From a virus: a DNA stretch of 64,000 bases. Location of the stretch: IMG/VR virus record IMGVR_UViG_3300027734_002590, positions 37,663 through 101,662 of that record. The stretch is one strand, 5' to 3'. A program made the translations under genes and the position numbers. Below the pieces are notes generated by a model. That model was not told the DNA's origin, made no database searches, and saw nothing but the letters and a program-made list of their open reading frames with translations. Shown one piece after another: positions 53,711 to 60,941 of this stretch (its first letter is position 1; each line of letters starts with the position of its first letter).

Positions 53711-54911
53711 AAATCATTTTAGGTGTTCCACCTAAAACTGTATTTTTACTTATCCTAATCCCAGTTAAACCGCGCTCGACTAAATCCATACTTTGGAATT
53801 GATAGGGAACTAGCAGTTTTTCTAATGCAGTTTTAAGTCCCCGTGCATTGGTTTTAAGATCTTTGGCTTGTTTAGCAATGGATTCGATCGCATTATCTTC
53901 AAATGTTAATTTAACACCGTCTAGTTCAAAGATATATTGATATTGTTTAATTAAACTATTTTTTGGTTCTTTAAGAATTTGTATTAGATCAGTAATATCT
54001 AATTCATTTACGTGTGTAAGAATACCAAATCTTCCAACAAACTCGGGTATCAGGCCGAATGTAATAAGATCCTTAGTAGTTACATCTTTGTAAAAGACTG
54101 CTGTCTCGTTGGTACTGGAAATTTTCGAGTTAAATCCAATCGAATTGGCATTAACACGACGGTCAATAATTTTATCCAATCCCACAAATGCACCACCACA
54201 GATAAACAATATTTCACTAGTATCAATCTCGGTCATATCGCTCTTTGGGTTCTTGCGCTTGTCTCCCGGCACCCGCATAATTGTGCCTTCGATCATCTTT
54301 AGCAAGCCCTGTTGAACTCCTTCTCCCGATACGTCTCGGGTAATTGACATATTCTCGCCTTTACGAGCAATTTTATCAATTTCATCAATATAGACAATAC
54401 CACGTTGCGCTTTCTTAATGTCACCATCTGCGACAGCAATTAATCGAGTAAGAATACTTTCAACGTCATCTCCAACATATCCTGCTTCAGTTAGACCAGT
54501 AGCATCTGCAATAGCAAACGGCAAGTCTAGAAATTCTGCAATCTTCTTGGCCATCATAGTTTTGCCGCAACCAGTTGGACCTAACATAAGCACATTAGAT
54601 TTTTCTAATTTAATATTATCGTTTGGATTATTAATACGTTTATAATGTTGACAAACTGCAACACTTAATGCAATCTTAGCATCGTCTTGTCCAATAACAT
54701 ATTGATCCAAATAATCCTTAATTCTTACAGGATTGAAATGACTAATTTTTTCTTCACCATCAGGGAACGCTTTTATTTTTTCGTCAATAAGGATTCGTTG
54801 ACAAAGATCTACACACTCGTTGCAAATTCCTACATCGTTTCCGACAATAAGTTTTTCAACGTCTTCTTTAGGTTTGCCGCAGAAATTACAGCTATGTTTC
54901 TCTTTACTCAT
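53679..54911 (-). CDS. clpX: ClpX, AAA+ unfoldase
   Basis: 410 aa, near full bacterial length. Zinc-binding domain with two Cys pairs (CNFCGKPKEDVEKL, ICNECVDLC), Walker A MLGPTGCGKTMMAKKIAEFL, Walker B IVYIDEIDKIARKGE, pore loop GYVGDD and sensor VSGEGVQQGLLKMIE. The I-G-F loop that docks ClpP is retained as NSIGFNSK. No ClpP in the window, so it likely uses the host protease or acts alone as a remodelling motor. Upstream of bS21. Confidence 0.96.
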   Translation of the reverse strand: MSKEKHSCNFCGKPKEDVEKLIVGNDVGICNECVDLCQRILIDEKIKAFPDGEEKISHFNPVRIKDYLDQYVIGQDDAKIALSVAVCQHYKRINNPNDNIKLEKSNVLMLGPTGCGKTMMAKKIAEFLDLPFAIADATGLTEAGYVGDDVESILTRLIAVADGDIKKAQRGIVYIDEIDKIARKGENMSITRDVSGEGVQQGLLKMIEGTIMRVPGDKRKNPKSDMTEIDTSEILFICGGAFVGLDKIIDRRVNANSIGFNSKISSTNETAVFYKDVTTKDLITFGLIPEFVGRFGILTHVNELDITDLIQILKEPKNSLIKQYQYIFELDGVKLTFEDNAIESIAKQAKDLKTNARGLKTALEKLLVPYQFQSMDLVERGLTGIRISKNTVLGGTPKMIFEEKNAETAK

Positions 54912-55290
54912 CTACTAGCCCTTTAAAAAAGTCTTCAATAGTATTTACATAGTGTCCGTTTATATAGCTATATAGCTTCTTGATATCTTCGTCTGTTGTA
55001 GTCCAATAAACATTAGGTCTACTTAAAATGTAACTTAATAGATTCCGTACTGTAAAGTTTTCGCAATCTCCGTTAACAAAGGTTGCTCCAGATCGAGCTA
55101 ATGCATAAAACAACCATTCTAAGTTATCTTCGTCTTGATAATAATATACATTTAGTTGCGGAGCAACGTCATTGTCTCGCAGACATATGGTTATTTGATC
55201 TTGCTGTTCTTCGTCAAGGCCGATTAGTAATATGCCAGGGTTTGAGTTTTCAAAAAAATCCGGTGGAGTTATAAGAGTAATTTTATTCAC
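54904..55290 (-). CDS. Hypothetical protein, 128 aa
   Basis: ITLITPPDFFENSNPGILLI at the start, then VAPQLNVYYYQDEDNLEWLF and CENFTVRNLLSYILSRPNVY. Looks like an alpha/beta fold; nucleotide- or toprim-like folds cannot be excluded. Overlaps clpX by 8 bases and follows the membrane protein by 2 bases. Function unknown. Confidence 0.75.
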   Translation of the reverse strand: MNKITLITPPDFFENSNPGILLIGLDEEQQDQITICLRDNDVAPQLNVYYYQDEDNLEWLFYALARSGATFVNGDCENFTVRNLLSYILSRPNVYWTTTDEDIKKLYSYINGHYVNTIEDFFKGLVDE

Positions 55291-55292
55291 GC

Positions 55293-56708
55293 TTAGTCTT
55301 TCTTTTCTTTAGCTTGTTTGCTTTTTTCAATATATTCTTCTTCAGTAATATTATTTTTAATTTTTTGCCAAAGTGTTTCGCCTTCTTTTTGTTCTTCATT
55401 TTGAACATAAGTAGGGGCTGTTTCAACAGATACTGTAGTAGTTATACCTTTGTCATCGCTTAGTATTACACTATCGGCTGTGTGGGTTATCATGTAGTAC
55501 TTGCCAGTTGCTAACAATTTATTAGCCAAGTCTGTAGCATTCTTAATTGTAGGATCGCCGCCACCCATCGAATTATAAAATACCATCTGTCCGTCAATAC
55601 TAATATACTCATGATTCATTATTATAATTTCTTTTTTGGGTTCGTCATCAGGGACCACCTCTTTAACTGTTACAGGCTCTTCTGGCTTGTAAACTTGCGG
55701 AGGAACATCAACCCACCCTTCGGGTTTTTCCCAAAAAGATTTTTCTGTGTTAAGGTACGCAGGCTCGACTGCATTTTTAACAATTATTGTATCGTTATCA
55801 GCATCTTCATTATCTATGTTTTCTGGATGCATAGAAAAAGGCATCACAGGTTCTGGAATTTTTTCTTGTTTTTTAACTACAACCTCTTGAGGTGTTAACT
55901 CTTTAAAAAAGTCTGATGTTAATTGGCCGTCTTCGTCTGTTAGCCTAGGTTTAGGTTTACTTTGTTCGAGACTAAATTGTGCGGCCATTAGTAATGATAC
56001 TGCAAGAGGATCAAATACGATAACAATTAATATAATAACCCAAGTTACTGCTTTATCTAAAATATTTTGATCTGGATTGTCTCCGTATAGTAAAGCCGCA
56101 ATATATTTTATAGGCCCAACTTCCGCTTCGACTTTGCGGACTTCAGCCGCAATTGGCGCACGTTCTTCGTTAAGGCTCGCGATTCTTTTCTGAGAGTCTG
56201 CAATGTCCTGAGCGATGCGACTACGTTCTTTCTGCTGGGCTCTTCGAATGGCAACGGCTTTTTCTGCGCCCTTTTCGTCCTGACTGCGACCCATAATTTG
56301 GTCCACTGATTCATCAAGCTGTTTGAGGATTTTGCGATTAGCATCTATATTCTCTCTTTCTGTTTTGATTTTTTCGTCGTAGATGGCAATCTTGCTTTGA
56401 ACATCGCCTGACGTAATATTTTGATCTAAGTGTGCTTTTGAAAGATAACCAAAAATACCCATCGATGTGATCAACATCAAAACGGCAACTGCTACTACCA
56501 AATATGTTTTTAGCGCAATAGGCGCAATCTTCCAATTTTGTTTTAACCAGCTAGCCGCTACAAGTTTAGCAACTTCTAGGGCGGTACCCATGATCATGAT
56601 CGGAATAACGGCGGCCGCAAACACGCTGGCAAGACCTACAATACTGTAGTAGATAGCTACTGCCGAAATAAAAAGGCCCGATACAAGGGCCAAGTACGCC
56701 ATGATCAT
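55293..56708 (-). CDS. Membrane/coiled-coil protein of T4-like phages, 471 aa
   Basis: Three membrane helices in the first 90 residues (GLFISAVAIYYSIVGLASVF, PIMIMGTALEVAKLVAASWL, VAVAVLMLITSMGIFGYLSK), a coiled coil about 100-200, a fourth membrane helix near 215-240, then a long acidic soluble tail to 471. I recall a protein with this N-terminus as widespread in T4-like cyanophages and relatives; its role is not established. TAAATA box and GGGAG upstream. Confidence 0.82.
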   Translation of the reverse strand: MIMAYLALVSGLFISAVAIYYSIVGLASVFAAAVIPIMIMGTALEVAKLVAASWLKQNWKIAPIALKTYLVVAVAVLMLITSMGIFGYLSKAHLDQNITSGDVQSKIAIYDEKIKTERENIDANRKILKQLDESVDQIMGRSQDEKGAEKAVAIRRAQQKERSRIAQDIADSQKRIASLNEERAPIAAEVRKVEAEVGPIKYIAALLYGDNPDQNILDKAVTWVIILIVIVFDPLAVSLLMAAQFSLEQSKPKPRLTDEDGQLTSDFFKELTPQEVVVKKQEKIPEPVMPFSMHPENIDNEDADNDTIIVKNAVEPAYLNTEKSFWEKPEGWVDVPPQVYKPEEPVTVKEVVPDDEPKKEIIIMNHEYISIDGQMVFYNSMGGGDPTIKNATDLANKLLATGKYYMITHTADSVILSDDKGITTTVSVETAPTYVQNEEQKEGETLWQKIKNNITEEEYIEKSKQAKEKKD

Positions 56709-56726
56709 AAAATTGTTCTCCCTGTC

Positions 56727-57173
56727 CTATTTATTGTAAAATGACCAGCTTTTTTGTCCCTGTTGAAGACACGCCGTTTCTTGATACTGTCTTACATCCC
56801 CATCATTGTTTACTAGGCTCTGAAACACTCTACAATATCCAGCACCTGCATCATACGTATAAACAATTCGAATCTTACCGTATGATGGTGATGTACGGCT
56901 ATACCAGACTGCTTCTTCGCCGTTGTCGGCGTTGTTTAATGCCATTAGTATTGTACGTACATGTAAATTTCGATCTCCGGAAGAAAGTTTTCCAGACCAA
57001 AATCTAATCAATCCACCTAAAGGATCACCACCTGCGTCATATACTGCGGCAGTAGAGCCAGTTGCCGAATGCGGAAGGTAATCTGCTTTAACGGCCTGCG
57101 TACTCAGGAATAAGCTCCCACTTACCATCAAACCTTTGACAAACCAAGTTACGATTTTGAATTTCTCTACCAT
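56727..57173 (-). CDS. Exported surface-antigen-like protein, 148 aa
   Basis: Signal peptide region WFVKGLMVSGSLFLSTQAVK. The C-terminal half (YSRTSPSYGKIRIVYTYDAG, then YCRVFQS and YQETACLQQGQKSWSF) resembles the 17-kDa/RT0821 surface-antigen type domain with paired Cys. Overlaps the upstream lipoprotein gene by 86 bases in another frame, which is unusually long. Third gene of an envelope cluster. Confidence 0.65.
   Translation of the reverse strand: MVEKFKIVTWFVKGLMVSGSLFLSTQAVKADYLPHSATGSTAAVYDAGGDPLGGLIRFWSGKLSSGDRNLHVRTILMALNNADNGEEAVWYSRTSPSYGKIRIVYTYDAGAGYCRVFQSLVNNDGDVRQYQETACLQQGQKSWSFYNK
56728..56733 (-). promoter_or_regulatory. Late-type TAAATA element
   Basis: Minus strand AATAAATAGG, 20 bases before the ATG at 56708, at the very end of the preceding gene. 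Confidence 0.5.
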
Positions 57174-57450
57174 TTGGCAACCTTATCCAATCTGTTGATT
57201 CACCGCAGTTCTGTGCAATACCTGCTTTCTTAATAACGATCTGTTCAATTGGATCGTCATTACATTTAACAAGGGTTTCACTAGAAACATTGGTCCCATT
57301 TTTAACACGAACTTCTTGACTAGTATGACAATACTGTCGAGCTGTCTGCTTCGGAGCAGAACTACAGCCAGTTAGCGCCATTACACATGCCAAAGCAAGG
57401 GTAGGTACTACGGCGATAGCCATACTCCGAAGTTCTAGTTTGATGTTCAT
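57088..57450 (-). CDS. Lipoprotein, 120 aa
   Basis: Signal with lipobox MALTGCSSAPKQTA; mature part has two Cys pairs (YCHTSQEV, VKCNDDP, NCGEST, VCQRF) and a W-E-L-I-P end. Outer-membrane or inner-leaflet lipoprotein. Overlaps the upstream LPP20-like gene by four bases (ATGA). Function unknown. Confidence 0.75.
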   Translation of the reverse strand: MNIKLELRSMAIAVVPTLALACVMALTGCSSAPKQTARQYCHTSQEVRVKNGTNVSSETLVKCNDDPIEQIVIKKAGIAQNCGESTDWIRLPNGREIQNRNLVCQRFDGKWELIPEYAGR

Positions 57451-57917
57451 TGCTTGCTCTTAGCTTCTGCAATTAACGCATCAAAAGTTGCCTTAGGCAT
57501 TTTCAAACGTACAAAGGTGTAATGTTTCCCACCCATTGTAAATTGGCCTACTTCGTGTTGAAGGTGTTCACGAATTGCGGTGTCAGAAACTTTATACGAA
57601 ATTACTGTACGAGTTGACTTTTTGTCATCTACAAATTTAATTTCAGTTTCTGAGTTTACTTTGCCGTTAATACGCTTGGCAAAGTTGTTCATTGCAATAG
57701 CATACATCTGTTCTTCAGCGGCCTGTGCATATACGCTTTCACCTGCACCGCAAGCATACGCATATTCCTTAGACCACCAGAACCAGCCTTCAGTTCCTGC
57801 CTGAGCACAATCCGAATACCAAGTAGGCGACGCATAAGTCTTGCGGTCCTCAACAGCCTTCATTGAGCCACAAGCCGTTAATACAGCAACTAGTGGGATT
57901 ACTAAAAACTTTTTCAT
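57447..57917 (-). CDS. LPP20-like lipoprotein, 156 aa
   Basis: Lipobox VLTACGSMKAV. The mature region YAQAAEEQMYAIAMNNFAKR with INGKVNSETEIKF and YTFVRLKMPKATFDALIAEA fits LPP20/FlgP-like lipoproteins, which form rings or bind the outer membrane. First of three envelope genes (57917 to 56727). Consensus sigma70 promoter upstream. Confidence 0.78.
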   Translation of the reverse strand: MKKFLVIPLVAVLTACGSMKAVEDRKTYASPTWYSDCAQAGTEGWFWWSKEYAYACGAGESVYAQAAEEQMYAIAMNNFAKRINGKVNSETEIKFVDDKKSTRTVISYKVSDTAIREHLQHEVGQFTMGGKHYTFVRLKMPKATFDALIAEAKSKQ

Positions 57918-57948
57918 ATCAAACCTCTCTGTGTGTTAATGTGTATAT

Positions 57949-57977
57949 AGTATAACATAGGTAATACCTAATGTCAA
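57949..57977 (-). promoter_or_regulatory. Sigma70 promoter of the lipoprotein cluster
   Basis: TTGACA, 17 bases, TATACT on the minus strand, with about 30 bases of leader and GAGAGG. Confidence 0.8.
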
Positions 57978-57980
57978 CCA

Positions 57981-58382
57981 TTATCGACGCATTTTGGAAA
58001 TATCAACTGCTTGTTCGTCCGAAAAAACCGGAACAGCATTTGACTTGTGCATAGTAGCAATACCCAAAACCTTAGTTCCTGTATAGACTTTTGGAGGAGG
58101 AAGTGTTGCATTTCCACCACCTGAATCTCTACTAGGAATATGGGCTGTAGTATTACGACCTTCCGGAATAGACAAGCTATAACCAGTAGAACTTAAATTA
58201 CCAGCACTCATGGCCCGTTTTCGTTTCTTTTCCTCAAGTTCGAGTCCTTGCCGTTTGAGCAATTCTTTCCAACTCTCGTCCAATTCACGAGCTTTCTTAG
58301 CATGATCAGCAGAAGCAAACTTTCGTTTGGATTTCTTCTTGCCAGTTGTACTAAGCCAAGGGCCTTCCAAATGCATTGACAT
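57981..58382 (-). CDS. Conserved phage protein, basic, 133 aa
   Basis: Opens MSMHLEGPWLSTTGKKKSKR, a start I recall from phage hypothetical proteins. Charged helical middle (DESWKELLKRQGLELEEKKR), Gly/Pro-rich second half. Probably nucleic-acid- or virion-associated. Two bases from the preceding gene. Function unknown. Confidence 0.72.
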   Translation of the reverse strand: MSMHLEGPWLSTTGKKKSKRKFASADHAKKARELDESWKELLKRQGLELEEKKRKRAMSAGNLSSTGYSLSIPEGRNTTAHIPSRDSGGGNATLPPPKVYTGTKVLGIATMHKSNAVPVFSDEQAVDISKMRR

Positions 58383-58384
58383 AA

Positions 58385-58714
58385 TTATACTGTAACAGTA
58401 TTAGTTTGTGGTTGGACTTCTAATACAGGAACTTCAACTGCGTTGAGGGTTACCTGTGTCTTTTTGGGCATTCCTGTAAAGCGGATAATTTCGCCTTGAG
58501 GAGTAATTTTGAATGAGCCAGCAACGACCCAAATTTGTTTACCGCTAGCATCAATACCTGCCAATTTGCGGACAACACCATTAACTATACCAGTGGAGGA
58601 GTCGCGACCGCGATTCCAATGATATGTCGTTCCTTTGTTTACCCAAATTTGGGGATCTCCGGAACTGGTTTTGCAAAAGTTACTTAGATTTTCGATCACT
58701 GTGTGTGTAGACAT
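58385..58714 (-). CDS. Hypothetical protein, 109 aa
   Basis: Soluble beta-rich protein: WVNKGTTYHWNRGRDSSTGI, KQIWVVAGSFKITPQGEIIR. No recognised motif. AAAGGAGGACATT precedes the ATG, a strong site. First gene of its unit, with a sigma70 promoter upstream. Confidence 0.72.
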   Translation of the reverse strand: MSTHTVIENLSNFCKTSSGDPQIWVNKGTTYHWNRGRDSSTGIVNGVVRKLAGIDASGKQIWVVAGSFKITPQGEIIRFTGMPKKTQVTLNAVEVPVLEVQPQTNTVTV

Positions 58715-58743
58715 AATGTCCTCCTTTGTTTAACAGTATATTA

Positions 58744-58772
58744 ATTATATGGTATTATCTGGTTTTATGCAA
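58744..58772 (-). promoter_or_regulatory. Sigma70 promoter
   Basis: TTGCAT, 17 bases, TATAAT on the minus strand upstream of the 109-aa gene. Confidence 0.75.
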
Positions 58773-58793
58773 CCACTATTTTTACCAAAATGT

Positions 58794-59435
58794 CTATCTG
58801 TTTACCAAATTGTTAACAAAATCCAAAAGTAATCGATGATGTTGCCCGTTATGGTATTTTCCACGCATCCAACTATAGCCATCATACCAAAATTTTTCAC
58901 TTTCTGGATGGCATCCTATAAGTCCTATGTTTTTCTGAATGATTGCCATCGAGTCGCCATTTGCGTATGTAGCGAGTATATCGTGCTGACCGTTACCAAC
59001 CAAAGCACAACCATCGTAAAAAAACATCGTTGTATTGTGCCCGTTCCAATTGACGTTAATATCCTTAGCATGTGGCCTCCTTGTATCCGTATTTGGTTGT
59101 GTGATATATTGTACAGCATCTACGTTATCAAGCATATTAAGATAGTGTTTTCCTGCCCAATATGCTCCCATACAAATGCCTAAATATTTGCCGCCTTCTT
59201 TGACAAATTCTTTCACTCGTTTGCCGTTGTGTTTAAATGCTCGATCAAAACTGCTAGCATCTCCGAAACCACCGGGAACTGCTATTATGTCCACATCGTC
59301 AAAGAAGTTATCTTCTAAGGGATTGATGCTGAATATTTTAAAATTGTAATCTGATTGTAACGCTTTAATGACACCGTTGCCCGACTGTACTGAACATTTA
59401 GGATCGTACAGGAAAAGAGCGATTGTTGGTTTCAT
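58794..59435 (-). CDS. BPL_N-type class I glutamine amidotransferase-like protein
   Basis: 213 aa. IAVPGGFGDASSFDRAF (oxyanion loop), nucleophile in YLGICMGAYWAGKHYL and H-P-E in LIGCHPESEKFWYDG. This is the triad of the class I amidotransferase fold, of the biotin-protein-ligase N-terminal type (BPL_N). The partner synthetase is not identified. May hydrolyse an amide in a modification pathway. Overlaps the small membrane gene upstream by four bases. Confidence 0.8.
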   Translation of the reverse strand: MKPTIALFLYDPKCSVQSGNGVIKALQSDYNFKIFSINPLEDNFFDDVDIIAVPGGFGDASSFDRAFKHNGKRVKEFVKEGGKYLGICMGAYWAGKHYLNMLDNVDAVQYITQPNTDTRRPHAKDINVNWNGHNTTMFFYDGCALVGNGQHDILATYANGDSMAIIQKNIGLIGCHPESEKFWYDGYSWMRGKYHNGQHHRLLLDFVNNLVNR

Positions 59436-59680
59436 ACTACATTAGATTTTTTTCTAATTTTCATTCCGACGAGGGTGCCAAAAAATGCTCCGAAACATGC
59501 AGGAATCAGCAACCAGTGGTTAGTTGTATAATTTACAACCGCTATAGCCGCTATAACAAACACAATAACAGCCCACATGCTAGCTTTCAAAGTTTCATCG
59601 TTTTGAACTGATCTTAGGTAGTAGGTGTAAAATACATCTGTAAAGAAAAGTGCAAAAAATGTTGTGATATAATCTATCAT
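59432..59680 (-). CDS. Small polytopic membrane protein, 82 aa
   Basis: About three hydrophobic segments (TTFFALFFTDVFYTYYL, WAVIVFVIAAIAVVNY, LLIPACFGAFFGTLVGM) and a basic end. Overlaps both neighbours by ATGA. Function unknown; the topology is compatible with a small transporter or accessory protein. Confidence 0.7.
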   Translation of the reverse strand: MIDYITTFFALFFTDVFYTYYLRSVQNDETLKASMWAVIVFVIAAIAVVNYTTNHWLLIPACFGAFFGTLVGMKIRKKSNVV

Positions 59681-59823
59681 TTTTTGTCTTCTTTCTTTTC
59701 TTTCTTTTCTTCTACTTTACGTTCCATCGGAGGAGGGAAGTACGGCTCGATTACATAGTGATTAGCACCCCACCAGCCAAATGCTGTGAAGAACCCGTAT
59801 ACTACAACTTCTAATATACCCAT
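59677..59823 (-). CDS. Small membrane protein with Lys/Glu tail, 48 aa
   Basis: MGILEVVVYGFFTAFGWWGA then NHYVIEPYFPPPMERK and a Lys/Glu run. Short N-terminal membrane helix and P-P-P turn. This layout is common in T4-like phages. ATGA overlap downstream. Confidence 0.65.
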   Translation of the reverse strand: MGILEVVVYGFFTAFGWWGANHYVIEPYFPPPMERKVEEKKEKKEDKK

Positions 59824-59870
59824 AATGTGTGTCCTTTAATTAACTGCTACTATTATTTAGCAAGCCCGTA

Positions 59871-59896
59871 AAAAAAGGATCCTGAGATCCTTTTTT
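59871..59896. terminator. Bidirectional terminator
   Basis: AAAAAAGGATC-CTGA-GATCCTTTTTT, symmetric stem with A/T runs on both sides, after the rIIA-rIIB unit on the minus strand. Confidence 0.85.
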
Positions 59897-59915
59897 GGTA
59901 TATTAGTGCAACGTG

Positions 59916-60161
59916 CTAGTCAAAAGATACTAATTTTTTAATATCTTTATGCCTCACTACGATAACATTGCGAATTTGTTTATCGTAGATAATTGGCAAA
60001 TCTAAATGAATAGTGATATCAGGAGTCACACCGTCGATCATACGATCGTTACCGACACTTCCAACGAATGGAATTTTATTCCAATAACCGAATACACGAT
60101 CTCCCAAAAAGTATTTTGGTTTATACCCTATCCGATCGAAATAATCAGTTTGGTTGCCCAT
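59916..60161 (-). CDS. Small protein downstream of rIIB, 81 aa
   Basis: ATG 60161 has GGAGTGA eight bases upstream; a GTG at 60170 overlapping the rIIB stop is possible. Contains KPKYFLGDRVFGYWNKIPFV, a small beta-barrel-like stretch (KOW/SH3-like spacing), and DITIHLDLPIIY. Function unknown. Confidence 0.65.
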   Translation of the reverse strand: MGNQTDYFDRIGYKPKYFLGDRVFGYWNKIPFVGSVGNDRMIDGVTPDITIHLDLPIIYDKQIRNVIVVRHKDIKKLVSFD

Positions 60162-60166
60162 CAGTT

Positions 60167-60940
60167 TCACTCCATGTCATTCTGATAAGGTTCTGTGCCC
60201 CAAGCCATTTCTTGCACAGGTGCTGTGAACGCTTCTTCAGGATTAACACCTAACTCGCCGATAACTTCATAACGGCAAGTACGGCCTTTGCTGTTGTTGT
60301 AGTCAGTTGGAATGCTCACAACATCTGCTGGGTTAATCTTAAGGATCATTATACGGCTTTCGCTATCACCAAATGAACTCAAGTATTCTTGCGAGCAAAA
60401 ATGCAAGCCGGAACTGCAAGTATTGTTTTGGTTATCGTCCACCATGTTACGTTCCATTTCGCAGATGCAACCAACTGAGTTGTTAAACGTACCACTATGG
60501 ATATCCATGTAGTCGTTGCGAACTTTCTTGTACGCAAGGAAGCAACCATCTGGAGTAATCGGCAAACTGTTCTTTTCCAAGAAGCCGTACAGTTCGTTTA
60601 CTGCACGGAAACTTGGATTTGTGTGCAAGTTTTCCATAAATGCAATAAGCGGATCAACGGGGAAGCCGTCTTGCAACATTTGGATCATGCGCTTAGAAAG
60701 CGCATTGTGCATCTCTGCACCTTTCCAAAATAGAGTTTCACCTTGTACAGACACATGACCTTGTCCGTAGTTTAGCACAACCTTTTTAGGTTCAATTACG
60801 TCTTTGACAGTTTCCCAATCGCCAGCTTTGATGGCATCCAATACCTTGTTATAGGTAATATGGGTTGAACTGATTGTATGGCTCTTGTTGCCAATTACGA
60901 CAACAACGTTTTTACCTTGGATGATATATGGATAGCTCAT
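60167..60940 (-). CDS. rIIB: rIIB-like protein
   Basis: 257 aa. C-terminal rIIB domain: NSLPITPDGCFLAYKKVRND (helix-turn and conserved F-L-A-Y-K-K), NTCSSGLHFCSQEYLSSFGD and SRIMILKINPADVVSIPTDY. T4 rIIB with rIIA excludes phage lambda rex action and affects lysis inhibition; their biochemical role remains unclear. ATG two bases after the rIIA stop, ribosome site GAAAGGTG, so it is coupled with rIIA. Confidence 0.9.
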   Translation of the reverse strand: MSYPYIIQGKNVVVVIGNKSHTISSTHITYNKVLDAIKAGDWETVKDVIEPKKVVLNYGQGHVSVQGETLFWKGAEMHNALSKRMIQMLQDGFPVDPLIAFMENLHTNPSFRAVNELYGFLEKNSLPITPDGCFLAYKKVRNDYMDIHSGTFNNSVGCICEMERNMVDDNQNNTCSSGLHFCSQEYLSSFGDSESRIMILKINPADVVSIPTDYNNSKGRTCRYEVIGELGVNPEEAFTAPVQEMAWGTEPYQNDME

Positions 60941-60941
60941 T

